Positions 52,311 to 60,786 are shown, counted from the stretch's first letter. The stretch is DNA of 61,685 nt from Gemmatimonas sp. (GCF_021298855.1 NZ_JAJTHI010000012.1:1-61685), one strand, 5' to 3'. Notes: generated from the sequence alone by a model not told the origin. Numbers and translations: made by a program.

Positions 52311-54604
52311 CAGAACGCCTGCCCGAGCCCGAAGTGAAAGACGAGCCGAGAGAGGACGCTGCGCGATGGCGGCGGGCTGAAGGTGGCCGGACAGGAGAAC
52401 ACGTCCAGGAAATCTCCGGCGGCGTCGCGCGTACGCGGACTGGCGCAGAAGATGCCGGCCACGCCCGCCTCGCTGTTGGGAGAGAAGTAGAGCGCCCGTC
52501 CCGCAGGCATGCGATAGGGGCGATAGCCGATGTCCACCCGGAACGGACCGAGTGGCGTGACCAGCCGGAGGCCCAGCCCCGGGGTATAGCGCAAATCACT
52601 CCAGGCAAAGCGGTCGGAGCGCGTTTCCCACAACGTGCCGGCATCGAGGAAGGCCGCGAACTGCACCCGCTCGGCAATGAAGCGAAAGCCGCGACGCCAC
52701 TCGAGATTGCCCACGAGCATGGCCGTGCCCCCGCGAGGCACCGCGCGCCCGCCCGCTCCCGGCGCGACCTCGAACTCGTCACCGTTGGCACCGGCGGGGC
52801 GCACGGTGGTCACCACGTAATCCACGGCCCCCAGCAGGTTCTGCTGGAACCCGCGGACGGAGTTCTGCCCGCCCACGAAGAGGCGTTCCTGCTGCGGAAT
52901 GAGTGGCGTGCCGTCGACCAGTTCGGCTCCCGGCGCGAAGGCCCCCGCTGCCTGCACCCGCGCCCCCAGCACTCCCCCAAACAGCCGACTGAACGCGGCC
53001 CACTCGCCGGTGAATCGCTGGAAGCGCACCGTCGAGACCAGCTCCGACACCGTCTCCCCAAGCCGTACTTCGCCTCGCACACGCCATCCGCGGGAGGGGT
53101 CGGTGAGATCGTCGGTGTGATCATGTGACGCCGACGTACTCACGATGCCCACCCCGCGTCCGAAGGCCGACAGCACCAGCTCCTCGGGACGGCAGAGGCC
53201 GAACCGGGTGCACGAGACCACCGGGTCCGTGGTCGTCTTCCCGTTTTCGTACTGAAAGCCGAAGGTGCCCGCCGTCCGGGCGGAGAACTGGCGCGAAACC
53301 TCGGCCAGTGCGCCCACCGACGTTTCCCGCAAAAAGGCGAACGGTTCGCCGCGCCGCTCACTGTACACCGACACGAGCGGCACCACGGGCAGCCCGAACA
53401 GGCGCGTGTTGGTGAGCGTGGCCCCCACGTAGTAATTGAGGCGCTGGCTGAACGGATCGTCGCGCAACGGTTGCGAGCAGAGCGCCGGCGCCACGTCGGT
53501 GGGGGCGCCCACCCCGATCTTGGAGGCGCGGGCCGAGAGTTCCACGCGCCGTCCCACACCGAGAAAACCGCGATCGTTGATGCGTCCCTGCACGCGCACG
53601 CAATCCTGCGTGGCCCACCCCAGTCCCACCCGAGCGGCTCGCGTGCGCGCCTCCGCCACCGAGACGCGCAGGTCGAGGACGCTGTCCTTGCCGGTCGCCG
53701 GCGTGACCGTGTCCATGAGGACCAGCCGGAAGGCTTCCGAGCGATACAGGGCGCGCTGTGCGTCGAGCAGGGCCGATGCGCGAAAGCGGTCGCCGGGATC
53801 GATGGCCACGAGGCGCGCGACGTCGGCCGAGTCCACGCGGGGGCGTCCGGTCGTGACCGGACGAATCGCCACGTGGACTTCGCCGATCTGCATGCGACGT
53901 CCCACCTCGAAGGTGAGATCGAGGGACACGCGGGCGTTGGTGCTGTCGATCGTGATGTGACTGGCGGGAATACCGGCGCGGGCGAAGCCGGCGTCACGCA
54001 GGTGGGCCACGACACTCGACACGGTGGTATCGACGCGAGTGCGGTCGAAGCGCTGCCCCTGCAACGCCAGCAAGGGCGCATCGTACGGCCGCCGTCCGGG
54101 GAGCGGCTGCGGCATGCCCTGTACGCGAATGGTATCCAGCAGCGCCTCACGCCCCGGGGTCACGACAAAGCGCACCCGCACCCCATCGGGACGGCGTGTG
54201 ATCACTGGCGCCACCGACGCCTGAAACCACCCCGACTGCCGATGGAGAATGGCCAGACGCAGGGCGTCGCGCCGCACCTCGAGAGAATCGAGACAGGGAG
54301 CGGTGCCGAGGCGCAGCACGCGGGTGGCGAAGCCGGGCTGCCGCGTGACGATCGTGGCGGCCATGGCCAACCCATCGAAGGCCGGGCTCCCCTCGAAGGC
54401 CACGGCCTTCACCCGTTCACTGACGCCGCAGCGCGTGGCGCGCTGGGCGACCAACGGGGAAACCAGCGGCAGCGCGCACAGCATCACGGCCACTACGATC
54501 GGGACACACAGCACCCGGGGCCGACACCGACGCACCACCCCTGACGCTTCCGGCTTCCGGGCGAGGGCGCGGGGGGCGATCAACGGCAGTGAGCGTGGGG
54601 GCAT
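52310..54604 (-). CDS. BamA/TamA-family outer-membrane beta-barrel protein
   Basis: An Omp85-superfamily protein of 764 residues from ATG 54604. It has a signal peptide, POTRA-type repeats (for example EGSPAFDGLAMAATIVTRQPGF and IRVQGMPQ...GQRFDRTRVD), then a C-terminal 16-strand-type barrel with FVGGQNSVRGFQQNLLG, the VRGF-like loop that plugs the barrel in BamA/TamA, and a terminal Phe (FHFGLGQAF). Coupling to tamB identifies it as the TamA-like partner. The frame is open to a TTG at 54652, giving 16 more residues. It shares a 173-bp divergent region with the Rieske operon. Confidence 0.9.
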   Translation of the reverse strand: MPPRSLPLIAPRALARKPEASGVVRRCRPRVLCVPIVVAVMLCALPLVSPLVAQRATRCGVSERVKAVAFEGSPAFDGLAMAATIVTRQPGFATRVLRLGTAPCLDSLEVRRDALRLAILHRQSGWFQASVAPVITRRPDGVRVRFVVTPGREALLDTIRVQGMPQPLPGRRPYDAPLLALQGQRFDRTRVDTTVSSVVAHLRDAGFARAGIPASHITIDSTNARVSLDLTFEVGRRMQIGEVHVAIRPVTTGRPRVDSADVARLVAIDPGDRFRASALLDAQRALYRSEAFRLVLMDTVTPATGKDSVLDLRVSVAEARTRAARVGLGWATQDCVRVQGRINDRGFLGVGRRVELSARASKIGVGAPTDVAPALCSQPLRDDPFSQRLNYYVGATLTNTRLFGLPVVPLVSVYSERRGEPFAFLRETSVGALAEVSRQFSARTAGTFGFQYENGKTTTDPVVSCTRFGLCRPEELVLSAFGRGVGIVSTSASHDHTDDLTDPSRGWRVRGEVRLGETVSELVSTVRFQRFTGEWAAFSRLFGGVLGARVQAAGAFAPGAELVDGTPLIPQQERLFVGGQNSVRGFQQNLLGAVDYVVTTVRPAGANGDEFEVAPGAGGRAVPRGGTAMLVGNLEWRRGFRFIAERVQFAAFLDAGTLWETRSDRFAWSDLRYTPGLGLRLVTPLGPFRVDIGYRPYRMPAGRALYFSPNSEAGVAGIFCASPRTRDAAGDFLDVFSCPATFSPPPSRSVLSRLVFHFGLGQAF

Positions 54605-54777
54605 CCTGTTCGAATGTAATGCACCTCGCGATTGACGGGGCGCCGGGAACAATCGAGCGGCCTGGGGCCGTCAGCTACAGGGGTAGTGGTGCTCGGTACC
54701 AGACTCATCCGCCTTGCTGACGGGCGGTAGATTGTTGGGCATCCAGAGTCCGTCTCCTCACCTTTACGTGACCTCCC
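54605..54777. promoter_or_regulatory. Divergent promoter region (tamA-like / Rieske operon)
   Basis: This 173-bp non-coding gap separates the minus-strand barrel gene from the plus-strand five-gene operon. It must carry both promoters. Slightly AT-richer stretches occur at about 54612-54622 and 54729-54737, but I see no hexamer pair good enough to call. Confidence 0.35.
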
Positions 54778-55359
54778 ATGGCGTTCTCATCGGCACTCCT
54801 GACCGCTTCGCTGCTCGTGCTCGCGCCGAGCGACAGCGTCCCGCGTGCATCGGCGCGCGGTCCCGTGCTCTCACCAGTGGCGTTGGCGAGCGCCGCGCCC
54901 CAGGACACCGTGAAGCGGCGGGCGCGCAAGGCGGTGACCTACAGTGATGGGTACACGCGCCGGGTGACCATTCACCGGGCCCTCGGCTGGGCCATGCTGC
55001 CCCTGTTTGCCGCATCGTACGTGTCCGGTGACCAGCTGCTATCCAAGGGCAACGAGGCACCGGAGTGGGCCGAGACCATCCACCCGTATGCGGCGGGAGG
55101 CACGGCGTTGCTGTTCGGCGCCAACGCGGTGACCGGCACATGGAACCTGTGGGAGGGGCGGAAGGATCCGAACGGACGCACGCGGCGCATCGTGCACAGC
55201 GTGCTGTTCCTCGCGGCGAGTGGCGGGTTCGCCTACGCGGGCAGCCTGGCCGACGAGCCGGAAGAAAACGGCGAGAAGCGCCGTCTGCACCGGAACGTGG
55301 CCCTTGGCTCGATGGGCGTATCGACCGCGAGCTGGCTGCTGATGCTCGTGGGCAACTGA
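54778..55359 (+). CDS. Four-helix membrane protein with cytochrome b561-like histidines
   Basis: A 193-residue protein: a signal-like N-terminus, a basic stretch (VKRRARK), then four hydrophobic helices. One His sits at the start of each helix: His66 (TIHRALGWAM), His102 (TIHPYAAGG), His140 (RIVHSVLFLA) and His171 (RLHRNVALGSM). Two pairs of membrane histidines at similar depth are what b561-type diheme cytochromes use, so heme b binding is a reasonable inference. No family name is certain. It opens an operon with a second His-bearing membrane protein and two Rieske proteins, which supports an electron-transfer role. Confidence 0.75.
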   Translation: MAFSSALLTASLLVLAPSDSVPRASARGPVLSPVALASAAPQDTVKRRARKAVTYSDGYTRRVTIHRALGWAMLPLFAASYVSGDQLLSKGNEAPEWAETIHPYAAGGTALLFGANAVTGTWNLWEGRKDPNGRTRRIVHSVLFLAASGGFAYAGSLADEPEENGEKRRLHRNVALGSMGVSTASWLLMLVGN

Positions 55360-55390
55360 TCGCGCCTTCTCTCCCCCTCACCCCGCCTCC

Positions 55391-55912
55391 ATGCAGGACC
55401 TCCTCACGGCCGCCTTTCAACCATGGGCCGACTTCTACGCGGCCAGCAGCTGGCTGCCCACGGCGGTGATCGCGGTGCATGTCGTGGCGCTGTTCATTGG
55501 CGGCGGCATTGCCGTTGGTGCCGATCGGCGCGTCGTGCTGGCCGCGCCGGGGAGCAGCGAAGGCTATCTCGCCGTCGCGGCCGACCTGCACGCCACCCAT
55601 CGTGTGGTGATCACGGCGCTGGCCCTGACCGTCATGAGTGGCGTAGCCCTGTGCACGGCCGACCTAGGCACTTTCTGGTCGTCACGGGTATTCTGGCTGA
55701 AGATGGGGGCCATCGGGCTGCTCGTGCTGAACGGTGCGCTCATGCAGCGGGTCGAGGGGCAGGTGCTCACGAACGCCCGCAACACGATCGAGATGTCCAC
55801 CGCGGGCCCGGAGGTGACCGGGCCGTGGCTCCGGCTGCGGCGTCACGCCTACCTCAGCCTCGCCGGGTGGATCGTGGTGGTCCTGCTCGGGGTGCTGGTT
55901 GCCAACATCTGA
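55391..55912 (+). CDS. Small four-helix membrane protein (DUF2214-like)
   Basis: A 173-residue inner-membrane protein with four transmembrane helices and no signal peptide. Conserved-looking histidines are His30 in the first helix (AVIAVHVVALFIGGGIAVGADRR), His67 and His70 before the second (DLHATHRVV), and His152 before the fourth (RRHAYLSLAGW). The first-helix pattern resembles small membrane proteins of the DUF2214 type; I am not certain of the family. It lies 31 bp after the b561-like gene and 53 bp before the first Rieske gene. Confidence 0.7.
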   Translation: MQDLLTAAFQPWADFYAASSWLPTAVIAVHVVALFIGGGIAVGADRRVVLAAPGSSEGYLAVAADLHATHRVVITALALTVMSGVALCTADLGTFWSSRVFWLKMGAIGLLVLNGALMQRVEGQVLTNARNTIEMSTAGPEVTGPWLRLRRHAYLSLAGWIVVVLLGVLVANI

Positions 55913-55965
55913 ATTGCGCGGGCGCTGCCGCCACGGTGGCCGCCCCTCGCTTCACCAGGTCGAAC

Positions 55966-56472
55966 ATGCCCATCGTACCTCCCGACAATAGCGCATCAGC
56001 GTGCGACGGCTGCACGGCGCGACGTGCCTTCCTCCGCCAGTCACTCGCCACGGGCGCGGCCCTGGCCGGCTGGGCGCTGTTTGGCCCCGTGAGCACCGTG
56101 CAGGCGCTCGAGGTGCGTCCCGGGGGACGCGGACCGGTGAAGTATCCGCTCCCCGCCGCCGACGGCGTTTCCATTGACGGCACCAACGAAGTGATCCTCT
56201 GCCGCGCGGGGGGCGAGGTCTTTGCCTTCGCCCTCTCGTGTCCGCATCAGAACACCGCGCTCAAGGTGCTGCCCAAGGGGGCGGGCTTTCAGTGCCCCCG
56301 GCACAAATCCAAGTACCAGCCCAACGGCACCTTTGTGAGCGGCCGCGCCACGCGCAACATGGATCGGCTGCAGATCACCCGGGATGGCAACACGCTCACC
56401 GTCGATCCCGACCTGGCGTTCGAAAGCGATACCGATCCGGCGCGCTGGGCTGCCGCATCGATCAAGCTCTGA
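55966..56472 (+). CDS. Tat-exported Rieske [2Fe-2S] protein
   Basis: A 168-residue Rieske protein. Twin arginines at 19-20 (TARRAFLRQS) precede a hydrophobic helix, giving Tat export, probably as an anchored protein. The cluster motifs are Cys92-x-His94 (SCPHQNTAL) and Cys110-x2-His113 (CPRHKSKYQPNG). The second motif lacks the cysteine pair that forms the disulfide of bc1-type Rieske proteins, so it resembles ferredoxin-type or arsenite-oxidase-type Rieske domains. An unusual Cys13-x2-Cys16 lies directly before the twin arginines. The frame extends upstream inside the preceding gene but has no Tat signal there. Confidence 0.88.
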   Translation: MPIVPPDNSASACDGCTARRAFLRQSLATGAALAGWALFGPVSTVQALEVRPGGRGPVKYPLPAADGVSIDGTNEVILCRAGGEVFAFALSCPHQNTALKVLPKGAGFQCPRHKSKYQPNGTFVSGRATRNMDRLQITRDGNTLTVDPDLAFESDTDPARWAAASIKL

Positions 56473-56492
56473 CTCACACCCCGGAGACCTGC

Positions 56493-56927
56493 ATGTCTGG
56501 CTGCAACTCGTGCTCCCGTCGTGACTTCGTGGCCACCGGCACCCTGGCGGCGGTCGGTGCCTTCCTCGCCGCCTGCGGCGGGGGGGACAGCAATCCCACG
56601 GCCCCGGCACCGGGCGGCGTAACGGTTACGGTCACACTGGCCAGTTTCCCCGCGCTCGCCACGGTGGGGGGGATTGCCCGGGTGACCACCACGGGGACGC
56701 CCATTGCCGTGGTGCGCAGCGGTCCCGCCAGCTACCGGGCCTTCTCCATGGTGTGCCCGCACCAGGGCACGACCATTGGCATTACCGCCGCGGGCTTCCG
56801 CTGTCCCAATCATGGCGCGACGTTCAATGCCAACGGCGGGTGGATCGGGGGGGAGCGCACCTCCGGTCTGGTCGAGTTCACGGTGACCTCCAACGCGACC
56901 GCCGGCACCATCACGATCACGAGTTGA
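56493..56927 (+). CDS. Tat-exported Rieske [2Fe-2S] lipoprotein
   Basis: A 144-residue second Rieske protein, 20 bp after the first. Twin arginines at 9-10 (CSRRDFVATG) and a lipobox LAAC with Cys28 mark it as a Tat-exported lipoprotein, followed by a Gly/Asp/Pro linker. The cluster ligands are Cys88-x-His90 (VCPHQGTTI) and Cys104-x2-His107 (RCPNHGATF), again with no disulfide cysteines. As in its neighbour, a CxxC (Cys4, Cys7) precedes the twin arginines. A GGAG ribosome site lies before ATG 56493. The M20 peptidase gene begins five bases after its stop. Confidence 0.88.
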   Translation: MSGCNSCSRRDFVATGTLAAVGAFLAACGGGDSNPTAPAPGGVTVTVTLASFPALATVGGIARVTTTGTPIAVVRSGPASYRAFSMVCPHQGTTIGITAAGFRCPNHGATFNANGGWIGGERTSGLVEFTVTSNATAGTITITS

Positions 56928-56932
56928 CCCTC

Positions 56933-58255
56933 ATGCGTCCCACCCGTTTCGCGTCCAACGCCGGGGGCATGCTCCCGGCGTTGTGCGTTTCCCTCCTCGC
57001 CGCGGCGCCCGCCCCGTTGCTGGCGCAAGCCAAACCCGCCGCCGCCAAACCCACGCCGCTCGAGGCGAGCGTGGACCGGCTCGCCAAGCATCCTGCGGTG
57101 ACGGCGTCCTTCGCGGCGCTGCAGAATGAGAATGCGTGGACGCTCGACCAGCAGGCGTCGATCTGCCAGATCCCGGCCCCGCCGTTCAAGGAGCAGGCGC
57201 GCGCCGCCGAGTATGCCAAGCGCTTCCGCGAACTCGGTGTGCAGAACGTGCGCATCGACAAGGAAGGCAATGTGATCGGGGAAGTCCGCGGCGCGCGCCC
57301 GGGTCCCACGCTGATGCTCGCGGGGCACCTGGATACCGTGTTCCCGGAAGGCACCGATGTGCGGGTGAAGCGTGAAGGCACGAAGCTCATTGCCCCGGGC
57401 ATCGGCGACGACTGTCGCGGGCTGGCGGTGGTGCTCGCGGTCACGAAGCAGGTGATCACGCAAAAGATCCCCTTCAGCGGCCGCTTGCTGGTGGTGGGGA
57501 ACGTTGGCGAAGAAGGCCCCGGCAACCTGCGCGGCATGCGCGCCATCTTCGCCGGTCCGCTGCGCGACTCCATCAACATGTTCATTTCCATCGACGGCAC
57601 GGGCTTCGGCGTCACCAACGGTGGCGTCGGCAGCAACCGGTACCGTGTGCACTACAAGGGGCCGGGCGGCCACAGCTATGGCGCCTTCGGCATGCCCAAC
57701 CCCATGCACGCCATGGGGCGCGCCATTGCCAAGATTGCCGACCTGGAGGCGAGCACGACGCCCAAGGTGACCTTCAACGTGGGCATCGTGTCGGGCGGCA
57801 CGTCGGTGAATTCGATTCCGTTCGAAGCGATCATGGAGATCGACCTTCGCAGCGAAACGGCGGCCGCACTGGCCGAGATCGATGCGCGCCTGCAGAAGGC
57901 GCTGCGCGAAGCGGTCGTGGAGGAAAAGGCGCGCTGGCCGCAGAGCAAGGCGGCGTTGACGCTGCAGATCGACACGATGGGGCTGCGCCCAGCCGGCACC
58001 ACCCCCGACACGTCGTTCATCGTGCGCGCGTCGCTGGCGGCGGCGCGCACCATGAACGTGTATGCGCCGCTCACCATTTCGAGCACCGACGCCAACGTGC
58101 CCATGAACCTGCGCATTCCCGCGGTGACGCTGGACGGCGGCGGCGTGGGCCGCGGTGCGCACTCGCTCGATGAGTCGTACGACGATCGCAACGACGGCTA
58201 CAAGGGGCCGCAGTGGGTGCTGCTGGCCGTGCTGGGAATGCTCGGGGTGAAGTGA
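56933..58255 (+). CDS. Secreted M20 family metallopeptidase (PepT-like)
   Basis: A 440-residue exported zinc exopeptidase with a signal peptide ending near LLAQAKPAA. Metal and catalytic motifs are LAGHLDTVFP (His ligand, then Asp), GIGDDCRGLA (bridging Asp), NVGEEGPGN (catalytic Glu-Glu) and a late His in GRGAHSLDE. The lid domain follows KGPGGHSYGAFG. It most resembles tripeptide-aminopeptidase-type M20 enzymes. It ends the operon with the Rieske genes and is followed by an intrinsic terminator; the functional link to the redox genes is unclear. Confidence 0.9.
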   Translation: MRPTRFASNAGGMLPALCVSLLAAAPAPLLAQAKPAAAKPTPLEASVDRLAKHPAVTASFAALQNENAWTLDQQASICQIPAPPFKEQARAAEYAKRFRELGVQNVRIDKEGNVIGEVRGARPGPTLMLAGHLDTVFPEGTDVRVKREGTKLIAPGIGDDCRGLAVVLAVTKQVITQKIPFSGRLLVVGNVGEEGPGNLRGMRAIFAGPLRDSINMFISIDGTGFGVTNGGVGSNRYRVHYKGPGGHSYGAFGMPNPMHAMGRAIAKIADLEASTTPKVTFNVGIVSGGTSVNSIPFEAIMEIDLRSETAAALAEIDARLQKALREAVVEEKARWPQSKAALTLQIDTMGLRPAGTTPDTSFIVRASLAAARTMNVYAPLTISSTDANVPMNLRIPAVTLDGGGVGRGAHSLDESYDDRNDGYKGPQWVLLAVLGMLGVK

Positions 58256-58380
58256 GAACCAACCACGAACTACTAGCAACTAACCACTGACCACTAAGAA
58301 CCCCCCGAAGAACACGTGATGTCCCGGGGGGTTTTCGGTTTTCAGTTGTGAGTTGTTAGTCGTTAGTTGTCCGTCGCCGT
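58256..58380. repeat. AT-rich imperfect inverted repeat around a terminator
   Basis: Two AT-rich arms (about 58259-58298 and 58336-58372) flank the terminator at 58299-58333. They are built from degenerate TAACAACT/AGTTGTTA-like units that are complementary across the centre, so the RNA could form a long imperfect hairpin. The base composition differs sharply from the GC-rich surroundings. Confidence 0.55.
58299..58333. terminator. Intrinsic terminator of the Rieske/M20 operon
   Basis: A 9-bp stem (58299-58307 with 58325-58333; AACCCCCCG/CGGGGGGTT) with a 17-nt loop, followed by TTCGGTTTTC on the plus strand. It lies between the convergent M20 and gluQ genes and may serve both. Confidence 0.8.
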
Positions 58381-58392
58381 GATGACACCCGA

Positions 58393-59334
58393 CTACCCGA
58401 AGAGCTCGGCGAGGGCCGTGACGGGTAACGTGTCCCGCTGCACCAGTCCGGCACGTCGCGCCGCTTCAGCCAGCAGGGCCTCGGGGCGCGCCCCCGCCGC
58501 GCGCATCTCGCGCAACGACGTATCGCGGGTGGCCTTGCTCAACTTGCTGCCGTCGGGATGCACCAGCAGCGCATGATGCAGGAAGCGCAGCGGCCGCGTG
58601 CGGCCAAGCAACGCCGCGAGCTGCAGCTGCCGGCCGGTACTTGCCAGCAGATCCTCGCCGCGAATCACCACATCGATGTCATGCGCCTGGTCGTCCACAA
58701 CGACCGCAAACTGATACGTCCACTGCGCGTGCCGATCACGCACGAGGAGGTCGCCGCACTGCCGAGCGGGTTCGTGCACCATGGGGCCGAGGCGGAGGTC
58801 GTCGAAGCCGGCGATGAACGGATCGAGACGCACCCGCCGGGCGAACGACTCCCCAGGTGGTACCGACGCTTCGCGGCATGTGCCGGGGTAACAGGGCTCC
58901 TCCCCCGGCTGGTGCGGTACCTGTATGGCGATGTCACGGCGCGTGCACCGGCAGGGGTACACGAGACCGGCCGCATGTAGCGACTCCAACGCCGTCGCGT
59001 AGCGCGCGTGCTGATTGGATTGTCTGGCCGCGTGCCCACTCCAATCGGCGCGGAACGTGGGGGGGGCGTACACATCGGGGTGCAGCCCCAGCCACTCGAG
59101 GTCGTCGAGCAGTGCGGCCTCGTACTCCGGACGGCACCGGGTGCCGTCATGATCTTCGATGCGCAACAGCACGGTGCCCCCGTGCGCCCGAGCCATCCCC
59201 CACACATGCAGCGCGTTGACCAGATGCCCGAGGTGCAGGTAGCCGGTCGGCGCCGGCGCGAAGCGGGTGCGCCACCCCGTGGAGGGCAGCGCGTGCGCAA
59301 GCCGGTGGCGCCAGTCGGGATGTGGCGAAGGCAT
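58393..59334 (-). CDS. gluQ: Glutamyl-queuosine tRNA(Asp) synthetase
   Basis: A truncated glutamyl-tRNA-synthetase paralogue that attaches glutamate to queuosine at position 34 of tRNA-Asp. It is 313 residues from ATG 59334 (319 from ATG 59352), the usual GluQ length, with no anticodon-binding domain. It has the class I signatures HLGH (in APAPTGYLHLGHLVNA) and KLSKA, the IEDHD motif, and the zinc site CRC...CYPGTC. Its presence implies that the cell makes queuosine-modified tRNA. It lies 63 bp after the neighbouring convergent terminator. Confidence 0.9.
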   Translation of the reverse strand: MPSPHPDWRHRLAHALPSTGWRTRFAPAPTGYLHLGHLVNALHVWGMARAHGGTVLLRIEDHDGTRCRPEYEAALLDDLEWLGLHPDVYAPPTFRADWSGHAARQSNQHARYATALESLHAAGLVYPCRCTRRDIAIQVPHQPGEEPCYPGTCREASVPPGESFARRVRLDPFIAGFDDLRLGPMVHEPARQCGDLLVRDRHAQWTYQFAVVVDDQAHDIDVVIRGEDLLASTGRQLQLAALLGRTRPLRFLHHALLVHPDGSKLSKATRDTSLREMRAAGARPEALLAEAARRAGLVQRDTLPVTALAELFG

Positions 59335-59415
59335 GCCGCAGGCTATCGGCATGCGGGCACGGCATCAATGGCACGCCGCGCGCCCGCTGGCACCGGGCGC
59401 ACTGCGCGTTTGCCC

Positions 59416-59901
59416 TCAGACGCGCAGCATCGCCACCGGGCGCACCGGCCCGGCCACGTCCACCGGCAGGGCGACCGCCGGCGTATACGCCCCGGCAGGC
59501 CCGGCATCCACCAACAATTCCGCAATGGTGGTCTGCTCGAATCGCGCGGCCGCGTGTCCCACGATGGCGTTCCAGCGTCCGTGCACCGCGCAGGGATTCA
59601 GGGAATCACAGGGACGATTGCGCAGCAGACAGGCCGGTGTGCGCGCGTGATCATCGAACGGGTTGATGATGCGCGCCAGCGTAAGCGTTTCCGGCGCAAT
59701 GGCCAACGTGAAGCCACCGGCAGCGCCACGCGCACTGCGCACCACGCCCGCCTTGGCCAGCGCGTTCAGGGTCTTGGCGAGATAGTTGCGCGGCGCCCCC
59801 AGTTCCGCCGCAATGGCGTCGGCGGAGAGCGCCTTGGCCCCGTTGTGGCGGGCGAGCAGTAACACGGCACGAACGGCATGTTCAGCAGTAGCCGAGAGCA
59901 T
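59416..59901 (-). CDS. Rrf2-family transcriptional regulator with three cysteines
   Basis: A 161-residue winged-helix regulator of the Rrf2 family (IscR, NsrR and CymR type). The helix-turn-helix region has the family pattern RNYLAKTLNALAKAGVVRSARGAAGGFTLA (split over residues 38-68). Cys91, Cys98 and Cys104 form an x6/x5 spacing like the IscR/NsrR Fe-S binding cysteines (C-x5-C-x5-C) with one extra residue. It therefore probably senses Fe-S status, nitric oxide or redox state. No isc/suf, hmp or other classical target is adjacent. ATG 59901 is used; ATG 59928 is also in frame. Confidence 0.85.
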   Translation of the reverse strand: MLSATAEHAVRAVLLLARHNGAKALSADAIAAELGAPRNYLAKTLNALAKAGVVRSARGAAGGFTLAIAPETLTLARIINPFDDHARTPACLLRNRPCDSLNPCAVHGRWNAIVGHAAARFEQTTIAELLVDAGPAGAYTPAVALPVDVAGPVRPVAMLRV

Positions 59902-60045
59902 GGCAGGTCCGGTTGAAAGACAGAGCAAACCTCATGATACGCTGAGATTCGCCTCTTTCACGGGCTGCCGAAGTCGGGGAAGGCACGGTTCTTCGCGACC
60001 GATACCCGACACGCGGGTACGGTATTCCCGCACAGCGACCAGTGA

Positions 60046-60786
60046 CTATTCGCCGCGCGTGCGCAGACTGTCGGCTTCGAAGAGCCGCGGATCCACCCAG
60101 CCGCTCACGTCGGGAGAGCGCACCTGCCGCCATCCCGCGCGATCAGTACCCAGCATGGCCCGCGAGGCCGGCTTGATCACCCCGACCACTTCGCCGCCAC
60201 GACTCGCATCGCTTCGTACGTTCACCCACGTGCGTGCCACGGCGGGCGTCCAGGTAATGCCATCGGTCGCCGGGGTGGCCGACGCCGCCGTCGGCGTGGC
60301 GCCGGCCATGGCAAGGGAATCCGCGGCGGGGGCAGGCGAAGCGGTCACGGCAACGCTGCCGTCGGTCAGCGACGGGGATGTCGCGCCCGTGAGCCCCGAA
60401 GCCGTCGTGGCCACGGCGCGGGTGTCCGGCGCGGTGGCGGGAGCAACGACCACGGTGGCTGCGGCACCGCGGCGAGCGTCCACCGCGAGATCGCGCAGCG
60501 CGGGCGCGTACTGCCACACACCGCCGGCGGCCGTGACGGTCAGCGCCACCGCCGCCGCGCTGCGCAACGCGGCACTGCTCACGCGCGGCAACGAGAACCC
60601 CTTCACTTCTCCGCACCAGTGACAGTGCGTATCCACGCGGTGCATGATGCCGCAGGAGCGGCACTTCTTCAGCTTGGCGCGCTCACCCCGAGCATCGAGC
60701 AGACGAAACGGATGCGCGCACTTTGGACACTGCGAGGCAGCGACCAACGCCTTGGAACCACACTGTGTGCAACGAAGGTAGGCCAT
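60046..60786 (-). CDS. Zinc-ribbon, single-TM, SH3-domain protein
   Basis: A 246-residue membrane protein. Two N-terminal zinc ribbons are formed by C6-x2-C9...C20-x2-C23 and C42-x2-C45...C55-x2-C58. A hydrophobic helix follows (about residues 71-90), then a Thr/Ala/Pro-rich linker of about 90 residues. The C-terminus is a bacterial SH3 domain (TWVNVRSDASRGGEVVGVIKP ... WVDPRLFE, about 190-240). The ribbons would be cytoplasmic and the SH3 domain periplasmic, where such domains often bind peptidoglycan peptides. The start ATG 60786 begins directly at the first ribbon; the frame is open upstream to 60885. Confidence 0.78.
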   Translation of the reverse strand: MAYLRCTQCGSKALVAASQCPKCAHPFRLLDARGERAKLKKCRSCGIMHRVDTHCHWCGEVKGFSLPRVSSAALRSAAAVALTVTAAGGVWQYAPALRDLAVDARRGAAATVVVAPATAPDTRAVATTASGLTGATSPSLTDGSVAVTASPAPAADSLAMAGATPTAASATPATDGITWTPAVARTWVNVRSDASRGGEVVGVIKPASRAMLGTDRAGWRQVRSPDVSGWVDPRLFEADSLRTRGE

